Shown here piece by piece: positions 7,836 through 14,253 of a DNA stretch of 16,584 nucleotides. Positions within the stretch are counted from its first letter, which is position 1. Every line of letters starts with the position of its first letter. Under the pieces are notes generated by a model. The model was not told where the DNA came from. It did no database searches and saw only the letters and a list, made by a program, of their open reading frames with translations. Origin of the DNA: Gammaproteobacteria bacterium (lineage in GTDB: Bacteria; Pseudomonadota; Gammaproteobacteria; UBA5335; SLRW01); contig SLRW01000088.1 of assembly GCA_007130745.1 (NCBI GenBank), forward strand, positions 1 to 16,584. The letters are read 5' to 3'. The position numbers and the translations under genes are program-made.

Positions 7836-8300
7836 TTATACGGGAAGCGCCAGAATCCAGGCGTCCTCGCGTCCGTCACGACCGGGATAATAGCCGGTGC
7901 GCACGCCCACACGCCTGAAACCAAGCGTCTGATAAAGCGCCCTGGCCCCGCGGTTGGAGGGGCGCACCTCCAGCAACATGGTATCAGCCGTATGTTCGCG
8001 GGCCACATCCAGCATGTTATGCATCAACTGAATGGCGATACCGCTGCGGCGATGATCCGGATCCACGCAGATGTTGAGAATATGCGCCTCACCCACCGCC
8101 ACGGACATCACGCAATAACCGGCCAGCCCGGTGTCCGCAAAAGCACCCCACATGCAATAACCTGCGCGCAGACATTCGCGGAACACGCCATGTGTCCACG
8201 GGTACTCATAGCTGCGCTGTTCTATAGCCAGGACCTGCTCAAGGTTCTCTTCAGCCAGCGGCCGACAACAACAATCCCCGTAACCGACCACCGCGCTCAC
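7836..8300 (-). CDS. rimI: Ribosomal protein S18 alanine N-acetyltransferase
   Basis: GNAT acetyltransferase of the RimI family, which acetylates the N-terminal alanine of ribosomal protein S18 using acetyl-CoA. The 154 residues include IEQRSYEYPWT, the acetyl-CoA loop DPDHRRSGIAIQLM (80-93), LLEVRPSN with the expected catalytic Glu111, ALYQTLGF with Tyr123, and the RimI-typical YYPGRDGREDAWILALP end. I chose the GTG at 8300. It overlaps the TGA of the upstream glycosylase gene (GTGA), has GGAG seven bases upstream, and gives a normal RimI length; longer frames reach 8345 but have no homology support. Three consecutive cysteines near the N terminus (residues 10-12) are unusual. Confidence 0.92.
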   Translation of the reverse strand: MSAVVGYGDCCCRPLAEENLEQVLAIEQRSYEYPWTHGVFRECLRAGYCMWGAFADTGLAGYCVMSVAVGEAHILNICVDPDHRRSGIAIQLMHNMLDVAREHTADTMLLEVRPSNRGARALYQTLGFRRVGVRTGYYPGRDGREDAWILALPV

Positions 8301-9073
8301 GAAGCCTCTCCCAGTGCAGCCCTGACCAGTTTCAGATCCTGCCACGCCAACCCCTTGCGATCAGGCGAACGCAGCAGATATGCGGGATGGTAGGTCACCA
8401 CCACTGGCACCACAGCGTCACTGCCCGGCAGGCTGAATTCATGCAGGCGTCCGCGCAGCGCCCCCAGCTTCTCATCCCTGGCCAGCAATGACCGGGCGGC
8501 CACCCGGCCCACCGCCAGAATCACCTCCGGCGCCACCAGTTCAATCTGGCGATTGAGATATGACGCACAAGCCGCGGCCTCCGCATCCGACGGGTCGCGA
8601 TTACCGGCCGGCCGGCACTTGACGATATTGGCAATAAACACCTTCGGCCGTGGCTGCCCCATGGCCAGCAACATATTATCCAGCAAACCGCCTGCACGAC
8701 CGACAAAAGGCTCACCCCGACGGTCCTCCTCGGCGCCCGGCGCCTCGCCTACCACCATCACCCGGGCCTGTCGATCGCCGGTTCCGAAAACCGTCTGTGT
8801 ACGCCCTTCGCTGAGTGCACAGCGGGTACACACCGAGACAAGCTGTTGCAGCCCGGCCCAGTCCATAGCACCAATATCAGGCGCATCACCAGATACCGGC
8901 ACGCTAGACGCCGCCCGCTCAGGCATATTCTCCCCGGCCGACTCCGGTTCAGACCCGGTGACGGGTTCCGTGATAACGGACACATCGGCAGCGCCCGGCT
9001 CCGGCTGCATGGCAGGGCGCCACGGCACAATGCCCATAGCTCGCAGATAAGCGCCCTGACGTTCACGATCCAT
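8297..9073 (-). CDS. Family 4 [4Fe-4S] uracil-DNA glycosylase with N-terminal extension
   Basis: Removes uracil from DNA, starting base-excision repair. The 258 residues contain the family 4 signatures GEAPGAEEDRRGEPFVGRAG (110-129), NIVKCRPAGNRDP (149-161) and HPAYLLRSP (229-237). Four cysteines in family 4 positions (82, 85, 153, 169) would hold an iron-sulfur cluster. The first 75 or so residues are an extension absent from thermophile family 4 enzymes. Its start, AYLRAMGIVPWRP (8-20), resembles the N-terminal peptide of DNA polymerase III psi, and residues about 22-68 look like a disordered Glu/Pro/Ser-rich linker. GGAG lies nine bases before the ATG. Translationally coupled to rimI through a GTGA overlap. 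Confidence 0.93.
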   Translation of the reverse strand: MDRERQGAYLRAMGIVPWRPAMQPEPGAADVSVITEPVTGSEPESAGENMPERAASSVPVSGDAPDIGAMDWAGLQQLVSVCTRCALSEGRTQTVFGTGDRQARVMVVGEAPGAEEDRRGEPFVGRAGGLLDNMLLAMGQPRPKVFIANIVKCRPAGNRDPSDAEAAACASYLNRQIELVAPEVILAVGRVAARSLLARDEKLGALRGRLHEFSLPGSDAVVPVVVTYHPAYLLRSPDRKGLAWQDLKLVRAALGEAS

Positions 9074-9123
9074 TTTCAGCTTGCTCCAGCCCCGGCGTAT
9101 CAGACCACCCTGATCGCCCGGAT

Positions 9124-9921
9124 TCAGGCTCGGCGTTCACGATATTTCCGCCATCCACGATACCCCGCCAGCGCCGGGCCTGAAAGCACATACAGAGCAA
9201 ACAGGCTGTAAAGCACCAGCGGCGGATTGATCGCGATCAGTGTAAACACCAGCACGATCCCCAGCATATAGGTGAAGGGAACGCGCTCGTTGAGCTTGAT
9301 ATCCTGAAAGCTGTAATAACTGAGGTTGCTGACCATCAGCGCACCGGCGGCCACGGTGATCAGCAGCGTGGGCAAAGCCACCGTGGCACCGGCCACGCCC
9401 ATGTCATCAAAAAACCACACCGTCCCCGCGACTACCGCGGCGCCCGAAGGGCTGGGCAAGCCCCGGAAATAACGCTTGTCTTCCGAATTACCGGCCTGGG
9501 TATTGAAACGGGCCAGGCGCAGGGCCGCGCAGGCGGTGTAGAGAAACGCCGCCAGCCAGCCCAGCTGAAACCAGTACCAGCCCATCTCCTGCATGCCACT
9601 GAAAGCCCAGACATACACCACCAGGCCCGGCGCGAGGCCGAAACTCACCATATCGGCAAGACTGTCAAACTCCTTGCCGAAATCGGTCTGGGTGTTGGTC
9701 AGCCGGGCCACCCGGCCATCCAGGCCGTCCAGCACCATGGCCACATAGACCGCAATGGCGGCGACCTGGAACTTGCCGTCGATGGCAGCAACCATGGCGA
9801 AAAAGCCGGCAAACAGGGCGGCCGTGGTAAACAGATTGGGCAGCAGGTAAATGCCCTTGCGCCGACGCAGGCCTGCCGCCGTCTTGCCTTCCGTTGAAGC
9901 TGTCTTTTTGCCCACTTTCAT
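9124..9921 (-). CDS. pssA: CDP-diacylglycerol-serine O-phosphatidyltransferase (type II, membrane)
   Basis: Makes phosphatidylserine from CDP-diacylglycerol and serine, the first committed step to phosphatidylethanolamine. The 265 residues carry the CDP-alcohol phosphotransferase motif D-G-x2-A-R-x8-G-x3-D-x3-D at Asp68, Gly69, Ala72, Arg73, Gly82, Asp86 and Asp90. Several hydrophobic segments follow, so it is an integral inner-membrane enzyme of the Bacillus/Pseudomonas type rather than the peripheral enteric PssA. The N-terminal 22 residues are basic and cytosolic. AGGAG seven bases before the ATG is a strong ribosome binding site. It starts 21 bp after the psd-like gene, and its position after the ilv genes is as in Pseudomonas and betaproteobacteria. 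Confidence 0.95.
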   Translation of the reverse strand: MKVGKKTASTEGKTAAGLRRRKGIYLLPNLFTTAALFAGFFAMVAAIDGKFQVAAIAVYVAMVLDGLDGRVARLTNTQTDFGKEFDSLADMVSFGLAPGLVVYVWAFSGMQEMGWYWFQLGWLAAFLYTACAALRLARFNTQAGNSEDKRYFRGLPSPSGAAVVAGTVWFFDDMGVAGATVALPTLLITVAAGALMVSNLSYYSFQDIKLNERVPFTYMLGIVLVFTLIAINPPLVLYSLFALYVLSGPALAGYRGWRKYRERRA

Positions 9922-9942
9922 GCCTGCTCTCCTGGCCTGTGC

Positions 9943-10581
9943 TCAGTCGTGATTGAGCAGTGCCAGCGTATCACTCCCGGCCAGCACACGGGCGCCAGGC
10001 TCGACACGGGACCGGGCCCGGTCCCGTACGTAAATCTCCACCGCATGCAGCCCTCGCGTGCTGCCCAGGCGCTGCCCCTGGCCCACGCGTTCACCCACCG
10101 GCACCCGCACCAGCCCACGACGGGCCCAACGCCCACCCCGCAACACCATCACCACATCCTCACCTTCATCCGTATGGATGCGCATACGGCCGCAGCAATC
10201 GGACTCGGGAGGCAACTTGCCCAGGTCCAGCACCTTGCCCTCAGCGGGACTGCGCAGCGAATAAGCGCCCAGCCAGTTGACCTTGAGCTTAAGTCGCAAC
10301 GCCTTGCGGCTCATATAACAGTCTTCAACACGGGTGACGGTCTCAACTACACCATCCACCGGACTGACCAGCGCCATGGGGGTCGAGGGGATTTCCCGAT
10401 ACGGATCACGGAAGCGCCCCACCAGCCACAGCGCCGCGATCCACAGCGGGATGGACGCCCACCAGCCGGGCCATATCATAAGCAGCACCGCCACCAGCAC
10501 ACAGGGCAGCAAGCGGGGCCAGACACGGCTGGCCAGACGGGGATAATATGCTTGACTCATCGCTTGCGGCCACTCCGGCAC
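9943..10581 (-). CDS. psd: Phosphatidylserine decarboxylase-like membrane protein; key catalytic residues not in place
   Basis: Fits the short form of phosphatidylserine decarboxylase: two hydrophobic segments (about 20-55), GRFRDPYREIP (55-65), SPVDGVV with the conserved Asp76, a beta-rich core, and a biotinyl-like C-terminal hairpin. Against a typical short-form sequence the ungapped alignment puts Tyr107 (GAYSLRSP) where the family has His (VHxxRSP), and Leu178-His179 where it has the self-cleaving Gly-Ser of FGSR. An LGST (172-175) lies six residues too early. It may therefore not form the pyruvoyl group. Start uncertain: GTG at 10581 with GAAGG eight bases upstream, or ATG at 10560. Directly upstream of pssA, so the pair looks like a phosphatidylethanolamine-synthesis unit. 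Family membership is good; activity is doubtful. Confidence 0.78.
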   Translation of the reverse strand: MPEWPQAMSQAYYPRLASRVWPRLLPCVLVAVLLMIWPGWWASIPLWIAALWLVGRFRDPYREIPSTPMALVSPVDGVVETVTRVEDCYMSRKALRLKLKVNWLGAYSLRSPAEGKVLDLGKLPPESDCCGRMRIHTDEGEDVVMVLRGGRWARRGLVRVPVGERVGQGQRLGSTRGLHAVEIYVRDRARSRVEPGARVLAGSDTLALLNHD

Positions 10582-10601
10582 ACGCTAAACCTTCAAACCA
10601 A

Positions 10602-10636
10602 ACAGGCAACGCAGGCCGGCGGCCTGCGTTGCCTGT
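10602..10636 (-). terminator. Intrinsic terminator after ilvC
   Basis: A perfect 16-bp stem (10602-10617 with 10621-10636) with a three-base loop, 21 bp past the ilvC stop. On the minus strand it is followed by a T-rich tail (TTTGGTTTG). It most likely separates the ilvBNC transcript from psd-pssA. The T-tract is imperfect, so some read-through is possible; no obvious promoter for the psd-like gene lies in the short remaining gap. Confidence 0.75.
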
Positions 10637-10657
10637 CATACCATCCGGGCAATCGAA

Positions 10658-11674
10658 TCAGTTACGACTCTTGTCTACCAGACGGTTGCTGGTAATCCAG
10701 GGCATCATGCCACGCAGGCGCGAACCCACCTGCTCGATTTCATGCTCCTCACTGAGCCGGCGATGCGCCTTGAGGGTAGGATTGCCCGCAACATTCTCGA
10801 GAATGAACTCGCGTGCAAAACGCCCACTCTGTATCTCGGCCAGAATTTCCTTCATCGCCTGGCGTGACTGCTCATTGATAATCCGTCGACCGCGCGACAC
10901 ATCGCCATACTCGGCGGTGTTGGACACCGAATAGCGCATATTGGCAATGCCGCCCTCGTAGAGCAGATCCACGATCAGTTTCAGCTCGTGCAGGCATTCA
11001 AAATAGGCCATTTCGGGGGCATAGCCCGCATCCACCAGGGTTTCGAAACCGGCCTCGACCAGCGCCGACACGCCCCCGCAGAGCACGGTCTGCTCACCGA
11101 ACAGGTCGGTTTCTGTTTCCTCGCGGAAGGTGGTCTCGATCACCCCGGCACGACCACCACCATTGGCGGAGGCATAGGACAGGGCAATATCACGCGCCTG
11201 CCCGGAGCGATCCTGATGCACTGCAATCAGACTCGGCACACCACCACCATCGACATAGGTCGAGCGCACCAGATGTCCCGGCCCCTTGGGCGCGATCATG
11301 ATCACGTCCATATCCTCGCGCGGCTCGATCTGGCCAAAATGAATATTGAAGCCGTGGGCAAAGGCCATCGCCGCGCCCTTGCGCGCATGCGGTGCAATCA
11401 CATCACGATACAGCGAGGCCTGATGTTCATCCGGCGCCAGCACCATGATCACATCAGCCGACTGAACTGCTTTTTCCAGCGAGGCCACGTCCAGTCCGGC
11501 CTCCTTTGCCTTACCCTCGGAAGCGGAACCTTCACGCAGCCCCACGACCACAGACACCCCGGATTCCTTGAGGTTGTTAGCATGCGCATGACCTTGCGAA
11601 CCATAGCCAAGCACGGCCACCTTCTTGCCCTTGATAATGGAAAGATCGGCATCCTTATCGTAGTAAACATTCAT
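10658..11674 (-). CDS. ilvC: Ketol-acid reductoisomerase (NADP+), class I
   Basis: Isomerises and reduces acetolactate or acetohydroxybutyrate to the dihydroxy acids of valine/leucine and isoleucine synthesis. The 338 residues equal the Pseudomonas length. Visible are the Rossmann motif GYGSQGHAHA (23-32), NADPH-phosphate contacts Arg47 and Ser50, HGFNIHF, and the Mg2+ ligands Asp190 and Glu194 (TETDLFGEQ) plus Glu226 and Glu230 (MAYFECLHELKLIVD). The open frame runs back to 11761, but MNVYYDKDADLS is the conserved start, at ATG 11674 (a second ATG lies at 11677). The extra upstream codons span a terminator-like hairpin and have no family match. Last gene of ilvBNC. Confidence 0.96.
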   Translation of the reverse strand: MNVYYDKDADLSIIKGKKVAVLGYGSQGHAHANNLKESGVSVVVGLREGSASEGKAKEAGLDVASLEKAVQSADVIMVLAPDEHQASLYRDVIAPHARKGAAMAFAHGFNIHFGQIEPREDMDVIMIAPKGPGHLVRSTYVDGGGVPSLIAVHQDRSGQARDIALSYASANGGGRAGVIETTFREETETDLFGEQTVLCGGVSALVEAGFETLVDAGYAPEMAYFECLHELKLIVDLLYEGGIANMRYSVSNTAEYGDVSRGRRIINEQSRQAMKEILAEIQSGRFAREFILENVAGNPTLKAHRRLSEEHEIEQVGSRLRGMMPWITSNRLVDKSRN

Positions 11675-11703
11675 CATCGCCGGAGTATCCTCAAGATTGT
11701 CGG

Positions 11704-11746
11704 TTAAAAAATCCGGGCGGCCATACGCCATTGCGCGGGGCCGCCC
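11704..11746 (-). terminator. Terminator-like hairpin between ilvN and ilvC (possible attenuator)
   Basis: An 8-bp GC stem (GGGCGGCC 11715-11722 with GGCCGCCC 11739-11746) and a 16-base loop are followed on the minus strand by GGA and then six T's (11711-11706). It has the form of an intrinsic terminator but sits inside the operon, about 29 bases before the ilvC start codon, so it should reduce rather than stop ilvC transcription, or be antagonised by translation or a factor. Confidence 0.6.
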
Positions 11747-11761
11747 CTGATAACAAAACAC

Positions 11762-12253
11762 TCACGCCCGCAGGGCGTTATCGCCGCGGCCGATACCAGA
11801 CAGGCCGGTACGCACCACTTCAATAACATTAACCTCGCCCACCGCCTGCAAGAAGGCGTCGAGTTTCTGGCCGGTGCCGGTCACCTCTACCGTGTAGGTG
11901 CCTTCATCCACATCAATAATACGAGCCCGGAAAATATCCGCCAGGCGTTTGACTTCCTCGCGGGCTTCACCGCGCGCCTGGGTCTTCACCAGCATCAACT
12001 CGCGCTCTATGTGATCACTCTCGGTCAACAGCACCAGCTTGACCACATCAATCAGCTTGTTGACCTGCTTCATGATTTGCTCAATGACCTCGTCACTGCC
12101 GGAAGTAACCAGCGTCATTCGTGACAACGAGGGATCCTCGGTGGGCGCCACGGTCAGAGACTCAATATTGTAACCACGTGCCGAGAACAGCCCCGCTACC
12201 CGCGACAGGGCGCCAGACTCATTCTCGAGCAATATCGACAGAATATGCCGCAT
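11762..12253 (-). CDS. ilvN: Acetolactate synthase (AHAS) small regulatory subunit
   Basis: Regulatory subunit that activates the IlvB catalytic subunit and confers valine feedback inhibition. The 163 residues equal E. coli IlvH. An ACT domain (about 1-75) begins MRHILSILLENESGALSRV and holds the valine-site residues Asn11, Gly14 and Asn29. The C-terminal domain (about 80-163) has ELMLVKTQA and the KLDAFLQ region. All three valine-contact positions known from IlvH are present, so feedback inhibition is expected. The start at 12253 is supported by AAGGA ten bases upstream; the frame is open to 12301 without homology. It lies 60 bp after ilvB. Many annotations use ilvH for this gene. Confidence 0.95.
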   Translation of the reverse strand: MRHILSILLENESGALSRVAGLFSARGYNIESLTVAPTEDPSLSRMTLVTSGSDEVIEQIMKQVNKLIDVVKLVLLTESDHIERELMLVKTQARGEAREEVKRLADIFRARIIDVDEGTYTVEVTGTGQKLDAFLQAVGEVNVIEVVRTGLSGIGRGDNALRA

Positions 12254-12313
12254 TGTTGCCTGTTCCTTAAGAATAGCGCCACGACGAGCCAGCCGCAGCA
12301 CGGTGAAAAGAGT

Positions 12314-14017
12314 TCAGACCAGAATCATCTCGTTCTGGCCGGCACCTGCCGGGATCATCGGATAGACGTTCTCTTCCGGATCCGTAATGAAGTCCATGAA
12401 CACCAGGCGATCCTTCATCGCCATAGCCTCTTCCAGTGCACCGGTCACATCCCCCGGCTTTTCAATCTTCATGCCCACATGGCCGAAACTTTCCGCCAGC
12501 TTGACGAAATCCGGCAGCGCCTCCATGTAGGACATGGAGTAGCGTTTCTGGAAGAAAAACTCCTGCCACTGGCGCACCATGCCCATATAACCGTTATTGA
12601 GGTTGATCACTTTCACCGGCAAACCGTACTGCAGAGCGGTCGAGAGCTCCTGAATGCACATAATGATGCTGGCCTCGCCGGTCACGCAGACCACTTCCTC
12701 GTCGGGCAGCGCCAGCTTTACACCCAACGCCGCCGGCAGACCAAAGCCCATGGTGCCCAGCCCGCCGGAGTTGATCCAGCGATTGGGCAGATCAAACTTG
12801 TAAAACTGCGCCGCCCACATCTGATGCTGCCCCACATCCGAGGTCACATAGGCTTTACCACCGGTAATGCGATACAGCTCTTCCATCACGTACTGCGGCT
12901 TGATGCGCTTGCTGCTGCGGTCATAGCGCAGACAGTCGGTGGCGCGCCATTCTTCCATCTGCTTCCACCACTCGCGCAGGGCCTGCTCGTCAGGCTTGCG
13001 CTCAGATTCACGCAACATGCGGTTCATCTGCTTCAATACCGGCCCCACCGCGCCCACAATAGGCACATCCACCTTGACCGTCTTGGCAATGGACGCCGGA
13101 TCAATATCGATATGCACAATGCGGGCATGGGGGCAGAATTTCTCGATGTTGCCGGTGACGCGGTCATCAAAACGCGCGCCAATAGCGATCAGCACATCGC
13201 AGTGGTGCATGCCCATATTGGCTTCATAGGTGCCATGCATACCGAGCATGCCCACAAACTGCGGGTCACTGCCGGGGAAGGCGCCAAGCCCCATCAGGGT
13301 ATTGGTCACCGGATAGCCGAGCAGGCGGCAGAATTCGGTAAAGACCTCATGAGACTTGTCCAGCACCACGCCGCCGCCGCTGTAGATCATCGGCTTGCGG
13401 GCCTCCAGAATCATATCCATGGCCTTGCGTATCTGCCCCGTATGCCCCTTGCTCGCCGGCTTATACGAGCGCATCTCGATTTTCTTCGGATACTCGAAGG
13501 GATAGCGCGCGATGGTCACATCCTTTGGCACGTCCACCACCACCGGACCCGGACGGCCTGTGGTTGCCACATGGAACGCCTTTTTGATAGTCAAAGCCAG
13601 GTCGCTCACATCTTTGACCAGGAAGTTGTGCTTCACGCAGGGGCGGGTAATGCCGATCGCATCCACCTCCTGGAAAGCGTCGCTGCCAATGGCATGAGTA
13701 GGCACCTGTCCGGTGATGATCACCATCGGGATGGAGTCCATGAAGGCTGTGGCAATCCCGGTGACGGCATTGGTTGCGCCAGGGCCTGAAGTCACCAGCA
13801 CCACGCCGGGCTTGCCGGTGGCACGGGCATAGCCGTCAGCAGCGTGGGTCGCGCCCTGTTCGTGGCGCACCAGGATATGATCAACGTCTTCCTGCGCGTT
13901 GAGCGTGTCGTAAATATTAAGCACTGCCCCGCCAGGATAGCCGAACACATGCTTGACGCCCTCTTCCTTGAGACAGCGGACGAGTATTTCGGCACCGGTC
14001 AGTTCCACGCCTTTCAT
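12314..14017 (-). CDS. ilvB: Acetolactate synthase (AHAS) large catalytic subunit
   Basis: ThDP- and Mg2+-dependent enzyme that joins pyruvate with pyruvate or 2-ketobutyrate, opening branched-chain amino acid synthesis. About 567 residues: an N-terminal pyrimidine-binding domain with VFGYPGGAVLNIYD and RHEQGATHAA (catalytic Glu53), a central FAD-binding domain (VLKQMNRML area), and a C-terminal diphosphate-binding domain with IQELSTALQYGLPVKVINLNN and GMVRQWQ. The ThDP/Mg motif reads GEAS (447-450) rather than canonical GDGS. The start is ambiguous: the ATG at 14017 has GGAG abutting it, while a GTG at 14008 has the same GGAG at nine bases and gives VELTGAE, matching known starts. Alternative symbol ilvI. 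First gene of ilvBNC, divergent from proS. Confidence 0.95.
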   Translation of the reverse strand: MKGVELTGAEILVRCLKEEGVKHVFGYPGGAVLNIYDTLNAQEDVDHILVRHEQGATHAADGYARATGKPGVVLVTSGPGATNAVTGIATAFMDSIPMVIITGQVPTHAIGSDAFQEVDAIGITRPCVKHNFLVKDVSDLALTIKKAFHVATTGRPGPVVVDVPKDVTIARYPFEYPKKIEMRSYKPASKGHTGQIRKAMDMILEARKPMIYSGGGVVLDKSHEVFTEFCRLLGYPVTNTLMGLGAFPGSDPQFVGMLGMHGTYEANMGMHHCDVLIAIGARFDDRVTGNIEKFCPHARIVHIDIDPASIAKTVKVDVPIVGAVGPVLKQMNRMLRESERKPDEQALREWWKQMEEWRATDCLRYDRSSKRIKPQYVMEELYRITGGKAYVTSDVGQHQMWAAQFYKFDLPNRWINSGGLGTMGFGLPAALGVKLALPDEEVVCVTGEASIIMCIQELSTALQYGLPVKVINLNNGYMGMVRQWQEFFFQKRYSMSYMEALPDFVKLAESFGHVGMKIEKPGDVTGALEEAMAMKDRLVFMDFITDPEENVYPMIPAGAGQNEMILV

Positions 14018-14038
14018 CTCCAGTTGCGCACGGGGAGT

Positions 14039-14075
14039 TGATCGTGCCGGGCCTCCCGGGCCCACGCCACGATCA
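14039..14075 (-). other. Hairpin in the ilvB 5' leader
   Basis: TGATCGTG (14039-14046) and CACGATCA (14068-14075) form an 8-bp outer stem. GGGCC (14049-14053) and GGCCC (14059-14063) form a 5-bp inner stem with a five-base loop. No T-run follows on the minus strand, so it is not an intrinsic terminator. It ends 21 bases before the ilvB ATG, close to the ribosome binding site, and could affect translation or mRNA stability. Confidence 0.5.
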
Positions 14076-14186
14076 CGGGTAATGACACAGTATAAATATC
14101 CACAGGGGGCGCAGCAAACTAACCTTGTGCCGCCGGGGCGAAACAAGTGAGAATGCGCGGGATTTGCTCCGTACCGGGGCCGGCAT
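14073..14186 (-). other. Possible leader ORF upstream of ilvB (weak)
   Basis: A 37-codon frame whose second half is rich in branched-chain residues (VSLLRPLWIFIL). Its TGA stop is the first three bases of the leader hairpin, the geometry of a leader peptide. A TTG at codon 24, with AAGG five bases upstream, would give a 14-residue version. Against it: the full ORF has only a weak ribosome binding site, and the best promoter candidate (14089-14117) would start transcription downstream of most of it. Confidence 0.2.
14089..14117 (-). promoter_or_regulatory. Candidate sigma-70 promoter of ilvBNC
   Basis: TTGCTG (14117-14112), a 17-base spacer and TATACT (14094-14089) on the minus strand. The -10 matches the consensus at five of six positions; the -35 is weak. 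Transcription would start near 14082 and give a leader of about 65 nt containing the 14039-14075 hairpin. The rest of the 236-bp ilvB-proS gap holds only a weak plus-strand candidate for proS (TTGTGC, 17 bases, TGAGAA). Confidence 0.4.
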
Positions 14187-14253
14187 CCGTCACCGCAATC
14201 TGTGGAGCAGCGAGGCTGTTTCAGCGACCAGACAACAACCGGATAATAACACC

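Noticed and set aside
10058..10072. LGST in the psd-like protein taken as the standard cleavage site
   Set aside because: It is six residues too far upstream of the conserved C-terminal strand when aligned without gaps, so its match to the E. coli motif may be chance. It is kept as an alternative in the finding, not as proof of activity.
11675..11761. N-terminal extension of ilvC in the open upstream frame
   Set aside because: The extension has no counterpart in IlvC proteins and overlies a terminator-like hairpin. The conserved start is MNVYYDKD.
12245..13789. A 514-codon open frame on the plus strand opposite ilvB
   Set aside because: It is antisense to ilvB, is abnormally rich in histidine (the reverse of common ATG/GTG codons), and has no family features.
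14125..14253. N-terminal extension of proS, or a tRNA-sensing leader before it
   Set aside because: The in-frame codons lack family match, and I see no T-box-like structure. Such leaders are not expected in gammaproteobacteria.
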